A stretch of DNA of 34,951 bases from assembly GCA_027065385.1 (NCBI GenBank), contig JAMOOP010000116.1:1-34951 (forward strand), in the 5' to 3' direction. Each line of letters starts with the position of its first letter. The stretch's first letter is position 1. Position numbers and translations under genes: made by a program. The stretch is from Campylobacteraceae bacterium. Lineage in GTDB: Bacteria > Campylobacterota > Campylobacteria > Campylobacterales > Sulfurovaceae. Shown here one piece after another: positions 16,443 to 25,371 of this stretch. The notes beneath the pieces are model-generated. The model was not told the origin of the DNA and made no database searches. It was given only the letters and a program-made list of their open reading frames with translations.

Positions 16443-19400
16443 TAATGATAGTAGCACCTCAATACTATCTTTTAAAGAGATTATAGGAATTGTTATTGTA
16501 TTTAGTTTAATGCTATATCTACTCTTTCCAAAAGATAATATAGATGAGATTATAGAACAAAAGGGTAAAAATACAAATCTATCCATAAATTACTTAGAGA
16601 GTATGTTACTCTACTATCCAGATAATATAAAACTTCAAATGATACTATTAAATAACTACACCTCTGCTAATAAAAAAAAGAAAGCCTTTGCACTTATAGA
16701 TAAAATCTTATCTAAAACAGAAGATAAAAAAATATTAGAAGAGGTTTTAAAAATAGAATATACGCTATTAAAAGATAATTACTTTAAAAAAAAAGATAAA
16801 AAATTATTAGCAAAAATAAAAAATAAACTATATAAATATTTTGAGTTTACAAAAGATAATAGAGACTATATGTTTTTTTTAACAGAAGCCTCTCAAATGG
16901 ATTTTAGAAAATTAAAATATATATCTTTAAAAGGTTTAATTAAACAAAAACCAGAACTAATTGATTATAATTTAGAAAAAGAGTTATATTATTTAGCCTT
17001 ATCTTTAGGATATAAAAAAGAGGCAAATAGTTATTTACTAAAACTTAGTACTTATTCAAATGTAGATAAGGATTTTAAAGATAATGCTTTATCTGTTATG
17101 TTACAAAATAAAAAGTATAAAGAGGCAATAGATTTATCTACAAAACTATTTTTACATGCAAAGGAAAAAAAAGAGGTAGAAAATTACTTTAATATAGCAC
17201 TCTATGCAACAGCTATACAAGAGGGAAATAATACAATAGCTTTAAGAAAACTTATAGGTTTATATAAAAATTCACAAGAGATAAAAGCATATAATATACA
17301 TTTTATTTTAGATAATCTCTTAAAAGTAGGAGATATAAAAGGTGCTAGTAATTTTGTATTAGAGGCATTTAAAAAGTATCCTAATGAGTTTAATGAAAAT
17401 AATATAGATTTAGCAATAAAATCTTTAATATATAATCAAAAGTTAAAACCAGCCTTAAAAATGGCACTATTTGCAAAAGACAAATTCCAAAGTTCAAAAT
17501 GGTTAGATAAAGCTATTGAACTATCTATATGGCAAGGAAAAATGCAAGATGCTGTTAGATTAAATATAGTAGGCTATAGAGTATTTAAAGATAAAAAATA
17601 TGAGCATTATCTTTTAGATAAAAGCAGTTTCAATACATCTTATGAGATATTAAATGAAATATATACAAATAAATTAAATAGTGGTGATTACTCTCAAATA
17701 GAAAATATAGCTAAATATTATGAATATACTGCTAAAACCAATGAAGGAGAGAACTACTTTTATAAACTATATAAAAAAAGTAAAAATAGAGAGGTTTTAA
17801 AACAGGCTATTAGCTTTGCATATAAAAATAACCACTATAAAAAGGGTTTAAAATTATATCACACCTATAAATCAAAATATGGTATAGATAAAACACTACA
17901 CAAAGAGTCAATAAAAAAATTAACAGCACTAAAAGATTTTAGACAAACTTATAGTTTTTTAAAAGAGTTAGAAAAAGAGCAAAAAGAGGATAAAAGATTA
18001 AAGGCTATTTTAAAAAAATTGCATATAGAAGGTGAAGAGAATATTTATGTAAAACTTATGGATTTAGCATGGATATTTAAAGATTATAAATATCTATATA
18101 GAATTTTATGGAAATTAGAAAAAAAAGGTGAATTAAAAGAGGGAGGATATAATAAATTAGCTCTATTAGATAAAGAGTTAAATCATGGTAAAAAATTAGC
18201 ATATCTATATAATAAATCTTGGAAAAAAACAAATAATAGAGCCTATATTAAAGCACTATTATATCTATATATGGAAAATAGAAAATATAAGAAATTTGGA
18301 AAACTTCTAAAATCTATAAAGAGAAAAGATAAAAAAGTTTTTGAAAAAGATATAAATTATCATATTCTATTAGCCAACTATTATGTAAATATATCAAAAA
18401 TAAAAAAGGCAAAAGAGGAGTTTAAAAAAGCATTTAAAATAGATAAAAAAAATATAATAACCCATCAAGCCTATATATGGTTTTTAATAGACAATAGATT
18501 TAATAAACTTCTAAAAAAAGAGTTAAGAGTACTTAGAAAAAATCCAAAGCTACAAAGAGGTGTAGGTTTTCCATCAGTTGTTGGAGCTTTAATGTTTCAA
18601 CACACCGATTTAGCCCTTAAATGGCTAAGACCACTTTTAAAAGCTAGTAGCAGTTTAGAGTATCAAATAGTATATAGTGATATATTACAGCTTCAAGATA
18701 GAGTAAATGGAGCAAATAAAGTAAGACTTAAACTATTTAAAAAATTAAATAGAATGATAAGAAAAAATCCAAAACTTTTAAAAGATAAAGCTTTTGCTAG
18801 AGTCTATTTAAGATTGGTTGTTATGTTTGTAACACCTTATGAGAGAAAAAATCTCTATTTTAAAAAGTTTAAAAAGCTATTTAAGCAAAAAGATTTTATG
18901 GAAATGAAACTAGGTTGGAAAAGCTATATTCAGAGTGAAGATGAGGTAAAATATTTAGCATCTAAATATAATATGAATATTCCATGGCTTAATCTATATT
19001 TGGCAATGAGTAGAGGAGATAATACGGCAAAGCAAGATTTAGTAAAAAACTATAAAGATATATTAGCCTTTAGAGATAGAGTAACAGCAAGTAAAGATAT
19101 AGGAGACATAGCTGGTGCTTACTCTTTAGCATTTAAAGGAATGGAAGATAATAGAAGAGATACTGACCTATATAAAATATATGAAGGAATGGTAAATAGA
19201 GACTTTCCAAAAGGAAATATAAAAACAAAATATAAAAACTTATCAAAAAGTATAGATTTAATAGAAGAGAGAGTAAGTTATAGATGGAGTTTATATAAAG
19301 GAATTGAGTCCAAATTTTCATTTAATCAATATAGATATATAAAGAAAAAATCAAAAGATTTACTAGATAGTAAAATAGGCATATCCATAAACAATAGCCA

Positions 19401-20049
19401 TAAAAACTTTATTTGGAAATTTGAAATAGCAAAACATTTTGCACAAAAAGATTTTATAAGTTCACTACTAGATTTAAGCTATCAAAATAGTGAATTTAGA
19501 GTAGAGGTCGAAGCAAAATATCAAAATAAAACAAATCAAACAACCCAACTTCAAATGATAGGTATTCAAGACTCTGTAAAGGTAACAGCCACAAGAAAAC
19601 TATCTAAAAGAGTAGCCATTGGAGTATCATATAAAAATAGTCAATATAAAACCCAAACAAAAGATGATATGGGAGGAGTACAAGAGTTAAAGGTAAGTGC
19701 TAGTTATTTAGTTAGAGGAGGTTACCCAGATATGCACCTTTCAACATATATGCTTATTAGTAGATTTAGAGATGTAAAAAAAGATATTTTACCAAAAAAC
19801 TATACAGAACTAGGAACACAAGTCTCAATAGGAGCTGTAAAAAACCAAGAGATACATAGAGACTGGAGACCTTTTGGACTATTTGGACTATCTATAAATA
19901 ATAGACAAGATATAGGAACAAGCCTATCATTAGGAGTATCAGGAGAAGTTATGGGAGAAGATTTATTAAACCTATCATTTGACTATAGTAAGGGAATTAA
20001 TATGATTAGCTATCCATCTTATGGGGTTAATATTAATTATAAGTTTTAA
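16423..20049 (+). CDS. pelB: Pel outer-membrane exporter PelB (TPR scaffold plus beta-barrel)
   Basis: This 1208-residue protein is the size of Pseudomonas PelB (1193). A transmembrane anchor (about 16-36) precedes a very long Lys-rich helical region with TPR-type repeats (about 40-920). The last 280 residues or so are alternating beta strands ending in INYKF, the aromatic C-terminus expected of an outer-membrane barrel. PelB threads Pel through the periplasm, binds PelA through its TPRs and forms the exit pore with PelC. The start is TTG 16423, six bases after GGAG (16413-16416), overlapping the pelA end by 20 bases. The strong Lys bias of the scaffold is notable because Pel itself is cationic. 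Confidence 0.88.
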   Translation: MSLSVNNNDSSTSILSFKEIIGIVIVFSLMLYLLFPKDNIDEIIEQKGKNTNLSINYLESMLLYYPDNIKLQMILLNNYTSANKKKKAFALIDKILSKTEDKKILEEVLKIEYTLLKDNYFKKKDKKLLAKIKNKLYKYFEFTKDNRDYMFFLTEASQMDFRKLKYISLKGLIKQKPELIDYNLEKELYYLALSLGYKKEANSYLLKLSTYSNVDKDFKDNALSVMLQNKKYKEAIDLSTKLFLHAKEKKEVENYFNIALYATAIQEGNNTIALRKLIGLYKNSQEIKAYNIHFILDNLLKVGDIKGASNFVLEAFKKYPNEFNENNIDLAIKSLIYNQKLKPALKMALFAKDKFQSSKWLDKAIELSIWQGKMQDAVRLNIVGYRVFKDKKYEHYLLDKSSFNTSYEILNEIYTNKLNSGDYSQIENIAKYYEYTAKTNEGENYFYKLYKKSKNREVLKQAISFAYKNNHYKKGLKLYHTYKSKYGIDKTLHKESIKKLTALKDFRQTYSFLKELEKEQKEDKRLKAILKKLHIEGEENIYVKLMDLAWIFKDYKYLYRILWKLEKKGELKEGGYNKLALLDKELNHGKKLAYLYNKSWKKTNNRAYIKALLYLYMENRKYKKFGKLLKSIKRKDKKVFEKDINYHILLANYYVNISKIKKAKEEFKKAFKIDKKNIITHQAYIWFLIDNRFNKLLKKELRVLRKNPKLQRGVGFPSVVGALMFQHTDLALKWLRPLLKASSSLEYQIVYSDILQLQDRVNGANKVRLKLFKKLNRMIRKNPKLLKDKAFARVYLRLVVMFVTPYERKNLYFKKFKKLFKQKDFMEMKLGWKSYIQSEDEVKYLASKYNMNIPWLNLYLAMSRGDNTAKQDLVKNYKDILAFRDRVTASKDIGDIAGAYSLAFKGMEDNRRDTDLYKIYEGMVNRDFPKGNIKTKYKNLSKSIDLIEERVSYRWSLYKGIESKFSFNQYRYIKKKSKDLLDSKIGISINNSHKNFIWKFEIAKHFAQKDFISSLLDLSYQNSEFRVEVEAKYQNKTNQTTQLQMIGIQDSVKVTATRKLSKRVAIGVSYKNSQYKTQTKDDMGGVQELKVSASYLVRGGYPDMHLSTYMLISRFRDVKKDILPKNYTELGTQVSIGAVKNQEIHRDWRPFGLFGLSINNRQDIGTSLSLGVSGEVMGEDLLNLSFDYSKGINMISYPSYGVNINYKF

Positions 20050-20103
20050 ATTTAAAATATTTTTATTAAATAAAACTGTTCAATAATCTAAATTAAATAA
20101 ATT

Positions 20104-20149
20104 TTGTTTATCAAAGCGAAGTCGTTATAATTAGAAAAAATTATAAAGG
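20104..20149 (+). promoter_or_regulatory. Promoter and inverted repeat before the YeeE pair
   Basis: TTGTTT (20104-20109) and TATAAT (20126-20131) are spaced by 16 bases. TTATAATT (20125-20132) and AATTATAA (20139-20146) form a perfect 8-base inverted repeat spanning the -10 box and the early leader, just ahead of the AAGG ribosome site (20146-20149). Confidence 0.55.
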
Positions 20150-20157
20150 CTATAATT

Positions 20158-20667
20158 ATGACAAATAGATTACCTTGGTGGGTAGGTGGCATTTTAATGT
20201 CTGGACTTTTACTTCTTACATTCTCAATTTTTGGGGCAGACCGTCCTATTGGAGCTTCGACTTATGTTCCATATTTTGCAGGAGTTGTTTTTGATTTAGA
20301 TAGTGAAAAATATACATATCTAAAAGAGATTAAAAATGCTGGTTCTTGGGAAGGGGTTATGCTTCTTGGTGTACTCGTTGGTGGATTTATAACTTCTGTA
20401 TTTATTACAAAAAGTTTTAGAATATCATTAATTCCATCGGCTTGGAAAAAGTATAAAAATAGCTCTGTTCTTTCTCGAATACTTTGGAGCTTTTTTTCAG
20501 GTTTTATTATGATAATTGGTGCAAGACTTGCAGGAGGGTGTACTAGTGGTCACTTTATGTCTGGAATGAGTCAACTCGCAATATCTTCTATGATATTTGG
20601 AACAGTTGTTATGATTTCACTTCTATTAACTGGTAAATATTTTTATAATACAAAAGGTAAAGAGTAA
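20158..20667 (+). CDS. YeeE/YedE-family sulfur transport half-protein (N-half)
   Basis: This 169-residue membrane protein has four to five hydrophobic segments. The GARLAGGCTSGHFMSGMSQLA stretch near residues 121-140 carries the conserved Gly-Cys pocket of YeeE/YedE (TsuA-type) channels, which pass thiosulfate or related sulfur species. In many sulfur-cycling bacteria the transporter is split into two adjacent half-size proteins, as here. It is translationally coupled to the second half (TAATG overlap at 20665-20669). The substrate is not determinable from sequence. Confidence 0.8.
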   Translation: MTNRLPWWVGGILMSGLLLLTFSIFGADRPIGASTYVPYFAGVVFDLDSEKYTYLKEIKNAGSWEGVMLLGVLVGGFITSVFITKSFRISLIPSAWKKYKNSSVLSRILWSFFSGFIMIIGARLAGGCTSGHFMSGMSQLAISSMIFGTVVMISLLLTGKYFYNTKGKE

Positions 20668-21326
20668 TGGATATTGTTGTAGTAACGGAAGGTGAAAATT
20701 TTGGTTCAAGAATTGTGCAGATGATGGAGAGTGTTATTCATCAAGGGCATGGCTCTTTGGCTTTGGTATTTTTAATCGGTATTATATTTGGTGGTATTAT
20801 TCAATATACTAGAGTTGATAAGTTTGAGAAAATTGCAGGATTTGCAATGCTTAAAGATACTATAGTTCCTAAAATGCTATTTTTAACTGTTGGGCTTACA
20901 GGTATTGGATTATATTTTTTAATAGAAGCAGGTGGTGCACATTATCATATTAAACCTATTATTTGGCAAGGGCTAATTATTGGTGGTACTCTATTTGGTA
21001 TCTCTATGGCAATTTTAGGTAAATGCCCTGGTACTGGACCTGTATCTATAGCAGAGGGTAGAATAGATGTTTTAATTGGTGCTATTGGTGGACTATTTGG
21101 TGGATTGGTTTTTACTATCTATTATAATGATTTCTTTAAACCTTTAATGGGTGAGAGTTTAGGAAAATTTAAACTACCAGATTTTTTTGTGGGAAATGAA
21201 CATTTAGTAGTTCTTATATTTGGTATTGTTATTACAGCAGTAGCGATTTTAATTCCAAAAGTGGAGCTTTATGATGAAGCTGATTTGGCAAAGTTGCCTG
21301 ATGACGCACGACCTGATAAAAAATAA
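20667..21326 (+). CDS. YeeE/YedE-family sulfur transport half-protein (C-half)
   Basis: This 219-residue membrane protein has five to six hydrophobic segments and contains ILGKCPGTGPVSIAEGR (about 117-133), the second conserved Cys pocket of YeeE/YedE transporters. Its first 30 residues (VVVTEGENFGSRIVQMMESV) are not hydrophobic, and a C-terminal Asp-rich tail follows the last helix. With the preceding gene it would make a complete two-Cys sulfur channel. The start ATG overlaps the upstream stop by one base. Confidence 0.8.
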   Translation: MDIVVVTEGENFGSRIVQMMESVIHQGHGSLALVFLIGIIFGGIIQYTRVDKFEKIAGFAMLKDTIVPKMLFLTVGLTGIGLYFLIEAGGAHYHIKPIIWQGLIIGGTLFGISMAILGKCPGTGPVSIAEGRIDVLIGAIGGLFGGLVFTIYYNDFFKPLMGESLGKFKLPDFFVGNEHLVVLIFGIVITAVAILIPKVELYDEADLAKLPDDARPDKK

Positions 21327-21397
21327 TTTAAATTGCCAATTTACTAAGCTTTTAAGGACAATCATCGTATAATTTTTTCAAAAAATTGACGAGATAT

Positions 21398-22816
21398 ATG
21401 CAACTTAAAAACCAAAAATTATCTATTAAATCCTATCTTGACCTCTCTCAACTTCTAAAAGAGTATAGGGGGAGTCATGAAGAGAACCGAACATTTGCTT
21501 TAAAGCATAAAAAGCTAGAAAAAGCTCCAACCAAACTACTACTTGAGTGGTTAAGAAGAAACTCTTTTAAAATAAGAGGAGAATTAAACTCTAAAAAATA
21601 TTTAGAATATCTTACATCTTTTGACTCTATAATGGGAATAATGTTTTTTATTATAGGCTTTTTTGTAGGACTTGGGCTACTTAGCTATAATGGTCAAGCA
21701 CCTGTAAATATTATCTACTATCTACTAATTGCTATGTTTTTACCAGTTTTTAGTATGTCTATTTCAATATTTACAATGTTTACTCATGGAAAAGTAGCTA
21801 ACTTTCTTACTATGCTTTTTCCACTTCATTGGGTTGAGAAGATATTAACTCATCTACCTTTTAAAAATAAAATAGAAGATTTTAAAGCACCATTCTCTTT
21901 TGAGTTTTCCAAATGGCTCTTTATGGAGAGACTTCATCTATTCTCTATGCTATTTTCTATTGGTCTTCTTTTATCTCTTTTACTTATGGTAATAGCTACA
22001 GATATAGCTTTTGGGTGGAGTACAACACTTCAAATATCTGCTGACTCTTTTCATAGTTTTCTCTCTTACATTGGCTTTTTATGGAGTAATATATTCCCAT
22101 CAGCCATTCCATCATTAGAGTTAGTAGAAATGAGTCACTACTTTAGATTAGGAGAGAAGCTGGATATTTCAATGGTTCATAATGCAGATAAATTAGGTGC
22201 ATGGTGGAAATTTTTAGCAATGACAACTGTAATTTATGCTATAGGGTTTAGATTTCTATTTTGGATTTTTAGTAAAGATATGCTAGAGAAACAGTTAGAA
22301 AAAGAGTTTCTATCACTAGAAGGAGTTAGGGGAATTTTAAGAGAGTTTCAAACCCCTTTTGTATCTACTCAATCACCAAAAGAGGAAAAACATTTAGAGA
22401 TAAAAGAGAAAAAAGAGGAAAAAACTATAACTATAGATGAAAAACTTTATGAGTCTATTTTGGGTTGGAACTTCTCTTCTGATGAGATAGCATTAGCAAA
22501 TGATGCAAGAGGTATAAAAGCTTTAACTATATGGGCAGTTGGTGGAAGTAATAGTTATGCACAAGATTTACAAATAATAAAAAATATGAGTGGTATTGTA
22601 TTTTTATATGTAAAATCATGGGAACCTCCAACTATGGATTTCATAGATTTGTTAGAGATGTTAATAGAAAATAGAAAAGTAAAAAAAATTCAAATATATC
22701 CACTTGGAACTATTGGAAAACATTATAAAAATAGCGATAGTGATGTAGATGTATGGATAAAAAAGATAGATAGTGTAAAATCGGATAAGGTATGGATTGT
22801 ATATAATGGAAAATAA
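21398..22816 (+). CDS. DUF2868-like membrane protein
   Basis: I prefer the start at ATG 21398 (MQLKNQKLS) over TTG 21386. The 472-residue protein has four hydrophobic segments (about 70-95, 100-125, 180-205 and 265-285, counted from this start). A soluble C-terminal domain of about 165 residues contains a charged linker (KEEKHLEIKEKKEEK). Pairing with a downstream GTPase of the DUF3482 type is a pattern I associate with DUF2868 proteins in Proteobacteria. The role of the pair is unknown; the C-terminal domain could contact the GTPase. The gene overlaps the next by 11 bases. A -10-like TATAAT lies at 21368-21373. Confidence 0.65.
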   Translation: MQLKNQKLSIKSYLDLSQLLKEYRGSHEENRTFALKHKKLEKAPTKLLLEWLRRNSFKIRGELNSKKYLEYLTSFDSIMGIMFFIIGFFVGLGLLSYNGQAPVNIIYYLLIAMFLPVFSMSISIFTMFTHGKVANFLTMLFPLHWVEKILTHLPFKNKIEDFKAPFSFEFSKWLFMERLHLFSMLFSIGLLLSLLLMVIATDIAFGWSTTLQISADSFHSFLSYIGFLWSNIFPSAIPSLELVEMSHYFRLGEKLDISMVHNADKLGAWWKFLAMTTVIYAIGFRFLFWIFSKDMLEKQLEKEFLSLEGVRGILREFQTPFVSTQSPKEEKHLEIKEKKEEKTITIDEKLYESILGWNFSSDEIALANDARGIKALTIWAVGGSNSYAQDLQIIKNMSGIVFLYVKSWEPPTMDFIDLLEMLIENRKVKKIQIYPLGTIGKHYKNSDSDVDVWIKKIDSVKSDKVWIVYNGK

Positions 22817-24209
22817 AGTTAATGATTATCCAAAATTTGCTGTTGTTGGACACCCAAATAAGGGTAAAAGTAGTATTGTATCATCATTAGCACTTGATGA
22901 TAGTGTTCAAATAGGAAATACCCCTGGGACTACACAGGTAAAAAGAGGATTTCCTTTAAAAGTTGATGGAAAAATAGTTTATGAGCTTTTTGATACACCT
23001 GGGTTTCAAAGGGCTAGAAGAATATTAGCTTGGTTAGAAGAGAATAAACCCTCTTCTGCCGATAAGAGAGCTGATGTTATTAGAGAGTTTATATATCAAT
23101 TTAGAGACGATAAAAGATTTAAAGATGAGATAGAGTTATTAGAGCCAATTATGGATGGAGCTGGAATTATATATGTAGTAGATGCATCTAAACCTTATGG
23201 TCCAGAATATGAAATAGAGATGGAAATACTTCGTTGGGCAGGTCAACCATCTATGGCAATACTTAATCTTATTGGAGATGAGGATTATAGAGAAGATTGG
23301 AAAAGAGCATTAGGACAATATTTTAGACTTGTTAGAACTTTTAATCCACTACAAGCAAAATTTCGTGACCATATAGAGTTATTAGAGAGTATGGCACAAC
23401 TTAAAGAGGAGTGGACAAAATCTATTAAAACAGCTATTGGTGTTTTAGAAGATTTACAACAACAAAAAATTGATAGAACAGTTGATGCTATTATAAAAGG
23501 TACTGTAAAGAGTCTATCTTTTGTATATACTAAAAGAATAAAATCTAAAAAAGCCTCAAAAGAAGAAGAGAAAAGTGTTCAAGAGAGATATAAAAAAGAG
23601 ATTATTAAATATGAGAAAAATTTAGAAAAAGAGATAGCATCTATTTGGAACCATAGAAGTATAAATAAGGTAGATAGTGTCTCATCACTAGATAATGTAC
23701 CTTTATTTTCAGAGGAGAGTGCTTCTGTTTTTGGACTAGGTCAAAAAGAGCTAATAGTAACAGGAGCTTCTGCTGGTGCTATTGGAGGAATGGGAATTGA
23801 TTTAGCTTTAGGTGGAAGTACATTTCTTTTAGGCTCTTTTATTGGTGGAGTAGTTGGAGGTATTGGAGCGATGAAAGGGTTTGATAATCTATATGAGGTT
23901 AAACTATTAGGACAAAAATTTGGAAAACGAGAACTCTCTATTGGTCCTATGAAAAATATAAATTTTCCTTATGTCTTTTTAGGTCGAATGTTATATCACG
24001 CATCTATTATAGCAAACCGTTCACACGCATCAAGAGATACACTTGAACTTAAAAATAAAAACTCTTATATAGGAAAAATTATAACAAGCGAAATGAGAAA
24101 AACGCTTGAAGAGGTACATGAAAAGTTAAGAGAGAAAAAAGAGCCTAAAGAAGAACTAATAGCTAAATATAGAGAAGTTATTTTAGAGAGCTTTTTAAAG
24201 TTATTATAG
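22806..24209 (+). CDS. Era/TrmE-like GTPase with DUF3482-like C-terminus
   Basis: The product from ATG 22806 is 467 residues. G1 is GHPNKGKSS (15-23), the switch region contains GNTPGTTQ (37-44), and G3 is DTPG (63-66). G4 is unusual: the expected NKxD reads NLIGD (154-158). A coiled-coil linker (about 230-275) follows, then a Gly-rich hydrophobic region (about 305-355), which suggests membrane association. Its 5' end overlaps the membrane-protein gene, so the two products probably act together, perhaps with the GTPase controlling the membrane partner. The biochemical role of this family is not established as far as I know. Confidence 0.75.
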   Translation: MENKVNDYPKFAVVGHPNKGKSSIVSSLALDDSVQIGNTPGTTQVKRGFPLKVDGKIVYELFDTPGFQRARRILAWLEENKPSSADKRADVIREFIYQFRDDKRFKDEIELLEPIMDGAGIIYVVDASKPYGPEYEIEMEILRWAGQPSMAILNLIGDEDYREDWKRALGQYFRLVRTFNPLQAKFRDHIELLESMAQLKEEWTKSIKTAIGVLEDLQQQKIDRTVDAIIKGTVKSLSFVYTKRIKSKKASKEEEKSVQERYKKEIIKYEKNLEKEIASIWNHRSINKVDSVSSLDNVPLFSEESASVFGLGQKELIVTGASAGAIGGMGIDLALGGSTFLLGSFIGGVVGGIGAMKGFDNLYEVKLLGQKFGKRELSIGPMKNINFPYVFLGRMLYHASIIANRSHASRDTLELKNKNSYIGKIITSEMRKTLEEVHEKLREKKEPKEELIAKYREVILESFLKLL

Positions 24210-24211
24210 TT

Positions 24212-24646
24212 TTGAAAAAGTATTTATATTTAACTAAGACTGATACAACTATTGGTTTTGTATCTCAAGAGAGCTTAAAAATAGATATAGCTAAAAAGAG
24301 ATTGCCCAATAAACATTATATAAGAGTTGTAAATTCACAAAAATCTTTAAAATCTTTTACAAGAGTTCCAACTAAATATAAAAACTCCGTTAGGCGTTCT
24401 AAAAAAACCACATTTATTATGCCAAATGGCAACTCTTTTCGTATTGTAAAAAATAGTAAACATAATCTTTTATTAGATAGAATTAAATGGAGTTTTAGCT
24501 CTTCGGCAAATTTAAGTGGAGAAGAGTATAATGAATATTATGCTAAACAAGTGGCAGAGGTTATAATATATGAACCAAATACCATAGATAGCAATGCTTC
24601 TAAAATTTATAAATTGGGAATTAAAAAAATAAAAAAAATAAGATAA
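24212..24646 (+). CDS. Short Sua5/YciO/YrdC-family protein (TsaC-like)
   Basis: This 144-residue protein starts at TTG 24212, two bases after the GTPase stop. Features of the YrdC fold are the TDTTIGFVS motif near the N-terminus (equivalent to DTVYGL), the basic KKRLPNKHYIRVV segment and the SSSANLSG motif (about 106-113). TsaC/Sua5 enzymes make threonylcarbamoyl-AMP for the t6A tRNA modification. This protein is shorter than typical TsaC (180-200 residues). It may be a compact epsilonproteobacterial form or a paralogue with another job. Confidence 0.7.
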   Translation: MKKYLYLTKTDTTIGFVSQESLKIDIAKKRLPNKHYIRVVNSQKSLKSFTRVPTKYKNSVRRSKKTTFIMPNGNSFRIVKNSKHNLLLDRIKWSFSSSANLSGEEYNEYYAKQVAEVIIYEPNTIDSNASKIYKLGIKKIKKIR

Positions 24647-24649
24647 GAT

Positions 24650-24671
24650 AGAATAGCAAAAAAGCTATTCT
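24650..24671. terminator. Bidirectional terminator between the YrdC-like gene and rpmA
   Basis: AGAATAGC (24650-24657) pairs with GCTATTCT (24664-24671) around six A residues. It lies between convergent genes, with an A-run on its right (a T-run for the leftward transcript's complement side) and A-rich sequence on its left, so it can serve rpmA on the minus strand and weakly the plus strand. Confidence 0.6.
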
Positions 24672-24678
24672 AAAAAAA

Positions 24679-24933
24679 TTATGCAGGGATTACAGAAACT
24701 CTTTTTTTGCTTCTATTTACATTGTCAAACTTAACAACACCTTCAATTTTAGCAAAAATTGTGTGGTCTTTACCCATTCCAACACCAGTACCAGCGTGAA
24801 CTTTAGTTCCTCTTTGTCTAATAATAATATTACCAGGGATTACAGCTTCCCCACCATATTTTTTTACACCTAATCTTCGTCCAGCCGAATCTCGGTTATT
24901 TTGGGTTGACCCTTGACCTTTTTTGTGTGCCAT
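24679..24933 (-). CDS. rpmA: 50S ribosomal protein bL27
   Basis: This 84-residue protein begins [21 protein letters not shown], the near-invariant bL27 N-terminus that reaches the peptidyl-transferase centre. There is no Firmicute-type cleavable extension. The length is usual. It is transcribed leftward 13 bases after rplU, the common rplU-rpmA order. Confidence 0.98.
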   Translation of the reverse strand: MAHKKGQGSTQNNRDSAGRRLGVKKYGGEAVIPGNIIIRQRGTKVHAGTGVGMGKDHTIFAKIEGVVKFDNVNRSKKRVSVIPA

Positions 24934-24946
24934 ATATCATGCCTCC

Positions 24947-25252
24947 TTATGCTATACTTGTAATTCTAACTCTTGTAAAGTCTCTTCTGAAACCTCTTTT
25001 TAGTTTAGAATCTTTTCTTCTTCTCTTCTTATAGATGATAACTTTTTTATCTCTTCCTTCGTTTATCACCTCACCTTTAACTACAGCACCCTCTACAAAC
25101 GGAGTACCAACAGTTAATTCACCGTTATCTAGTGCTAGAACTTCTTTAAACTCTACAGCACTTTTTGGTTCTAAACTCATTTTGTCAAAACAGATAATAT
25201 CACCCTCTTGAACTTTGAATTGTTGACCACTTGCTTTAATGATTGCGTACAT
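24947..25252 (-). CDS. rplU: 50S ribosomal protein bL21
   Basis: This 101-residue protein shows the bL21 pattern [20 protein letters not shown] at the start and [17 protein letters not shown] near the C-terminus, the basic rRNA-binding loop. It is the first gene of the rplU-rpmA operon. A -10 box and an inverted repeat lie in its leader (25280-25324). In many epsilonproteobacteria obgE follows rpmA; here the convergent YrdC-like gene follows instead. Confidence 0.98.
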   Translation of the reverse strand: MYAIIKASGQQFKVQEGDIICFDKMSLEPKSAVEFKEVLALDNGELTVGTPFVEGAVVKGEVINEGRDKKVIIYKKRRRKDSKLKRGFRRDFTRVRITSIA

Positions 25253-25279
25253 TGCAAACCCTTCAATAATTATTATTAT

Positions 25280-25324
25280 ACCAATAAAAATAGTATTGGT
25301 CTTTTTAAAAAGTTTGAGATTATA
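25280..25324 (-). promoter_or_regulatory. rplU promoter with leader hairpin
   Basis: A minus-strand TATAAT (plus-strand 25319-25324) lies 66 bases upstream of the rplU ATG. The leader holds a perfect 7-base inverted repeat, ACCAATA (25280-25286) and TATTGGT (25294-25300). It could be an autoregulatory ribosomal-protein leader, but its fit to a known L21-leader class was not assessed. Confidence 0.4.
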
Positions 25325-25371
25325 CCCAAAAGATTTTTAATTCTATTTTAAAGGGCTAAAAGAAACTATGA

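Noticed and set aside
25280-25312. Plus-strand hairpin followed by CTTTTT upstream of rplU as a plus-strand terminator
   Set aside because: No plus-strand gene reads into this position because rpmA and rplU run leftward; the repeat is better read as part of the rplU leader.
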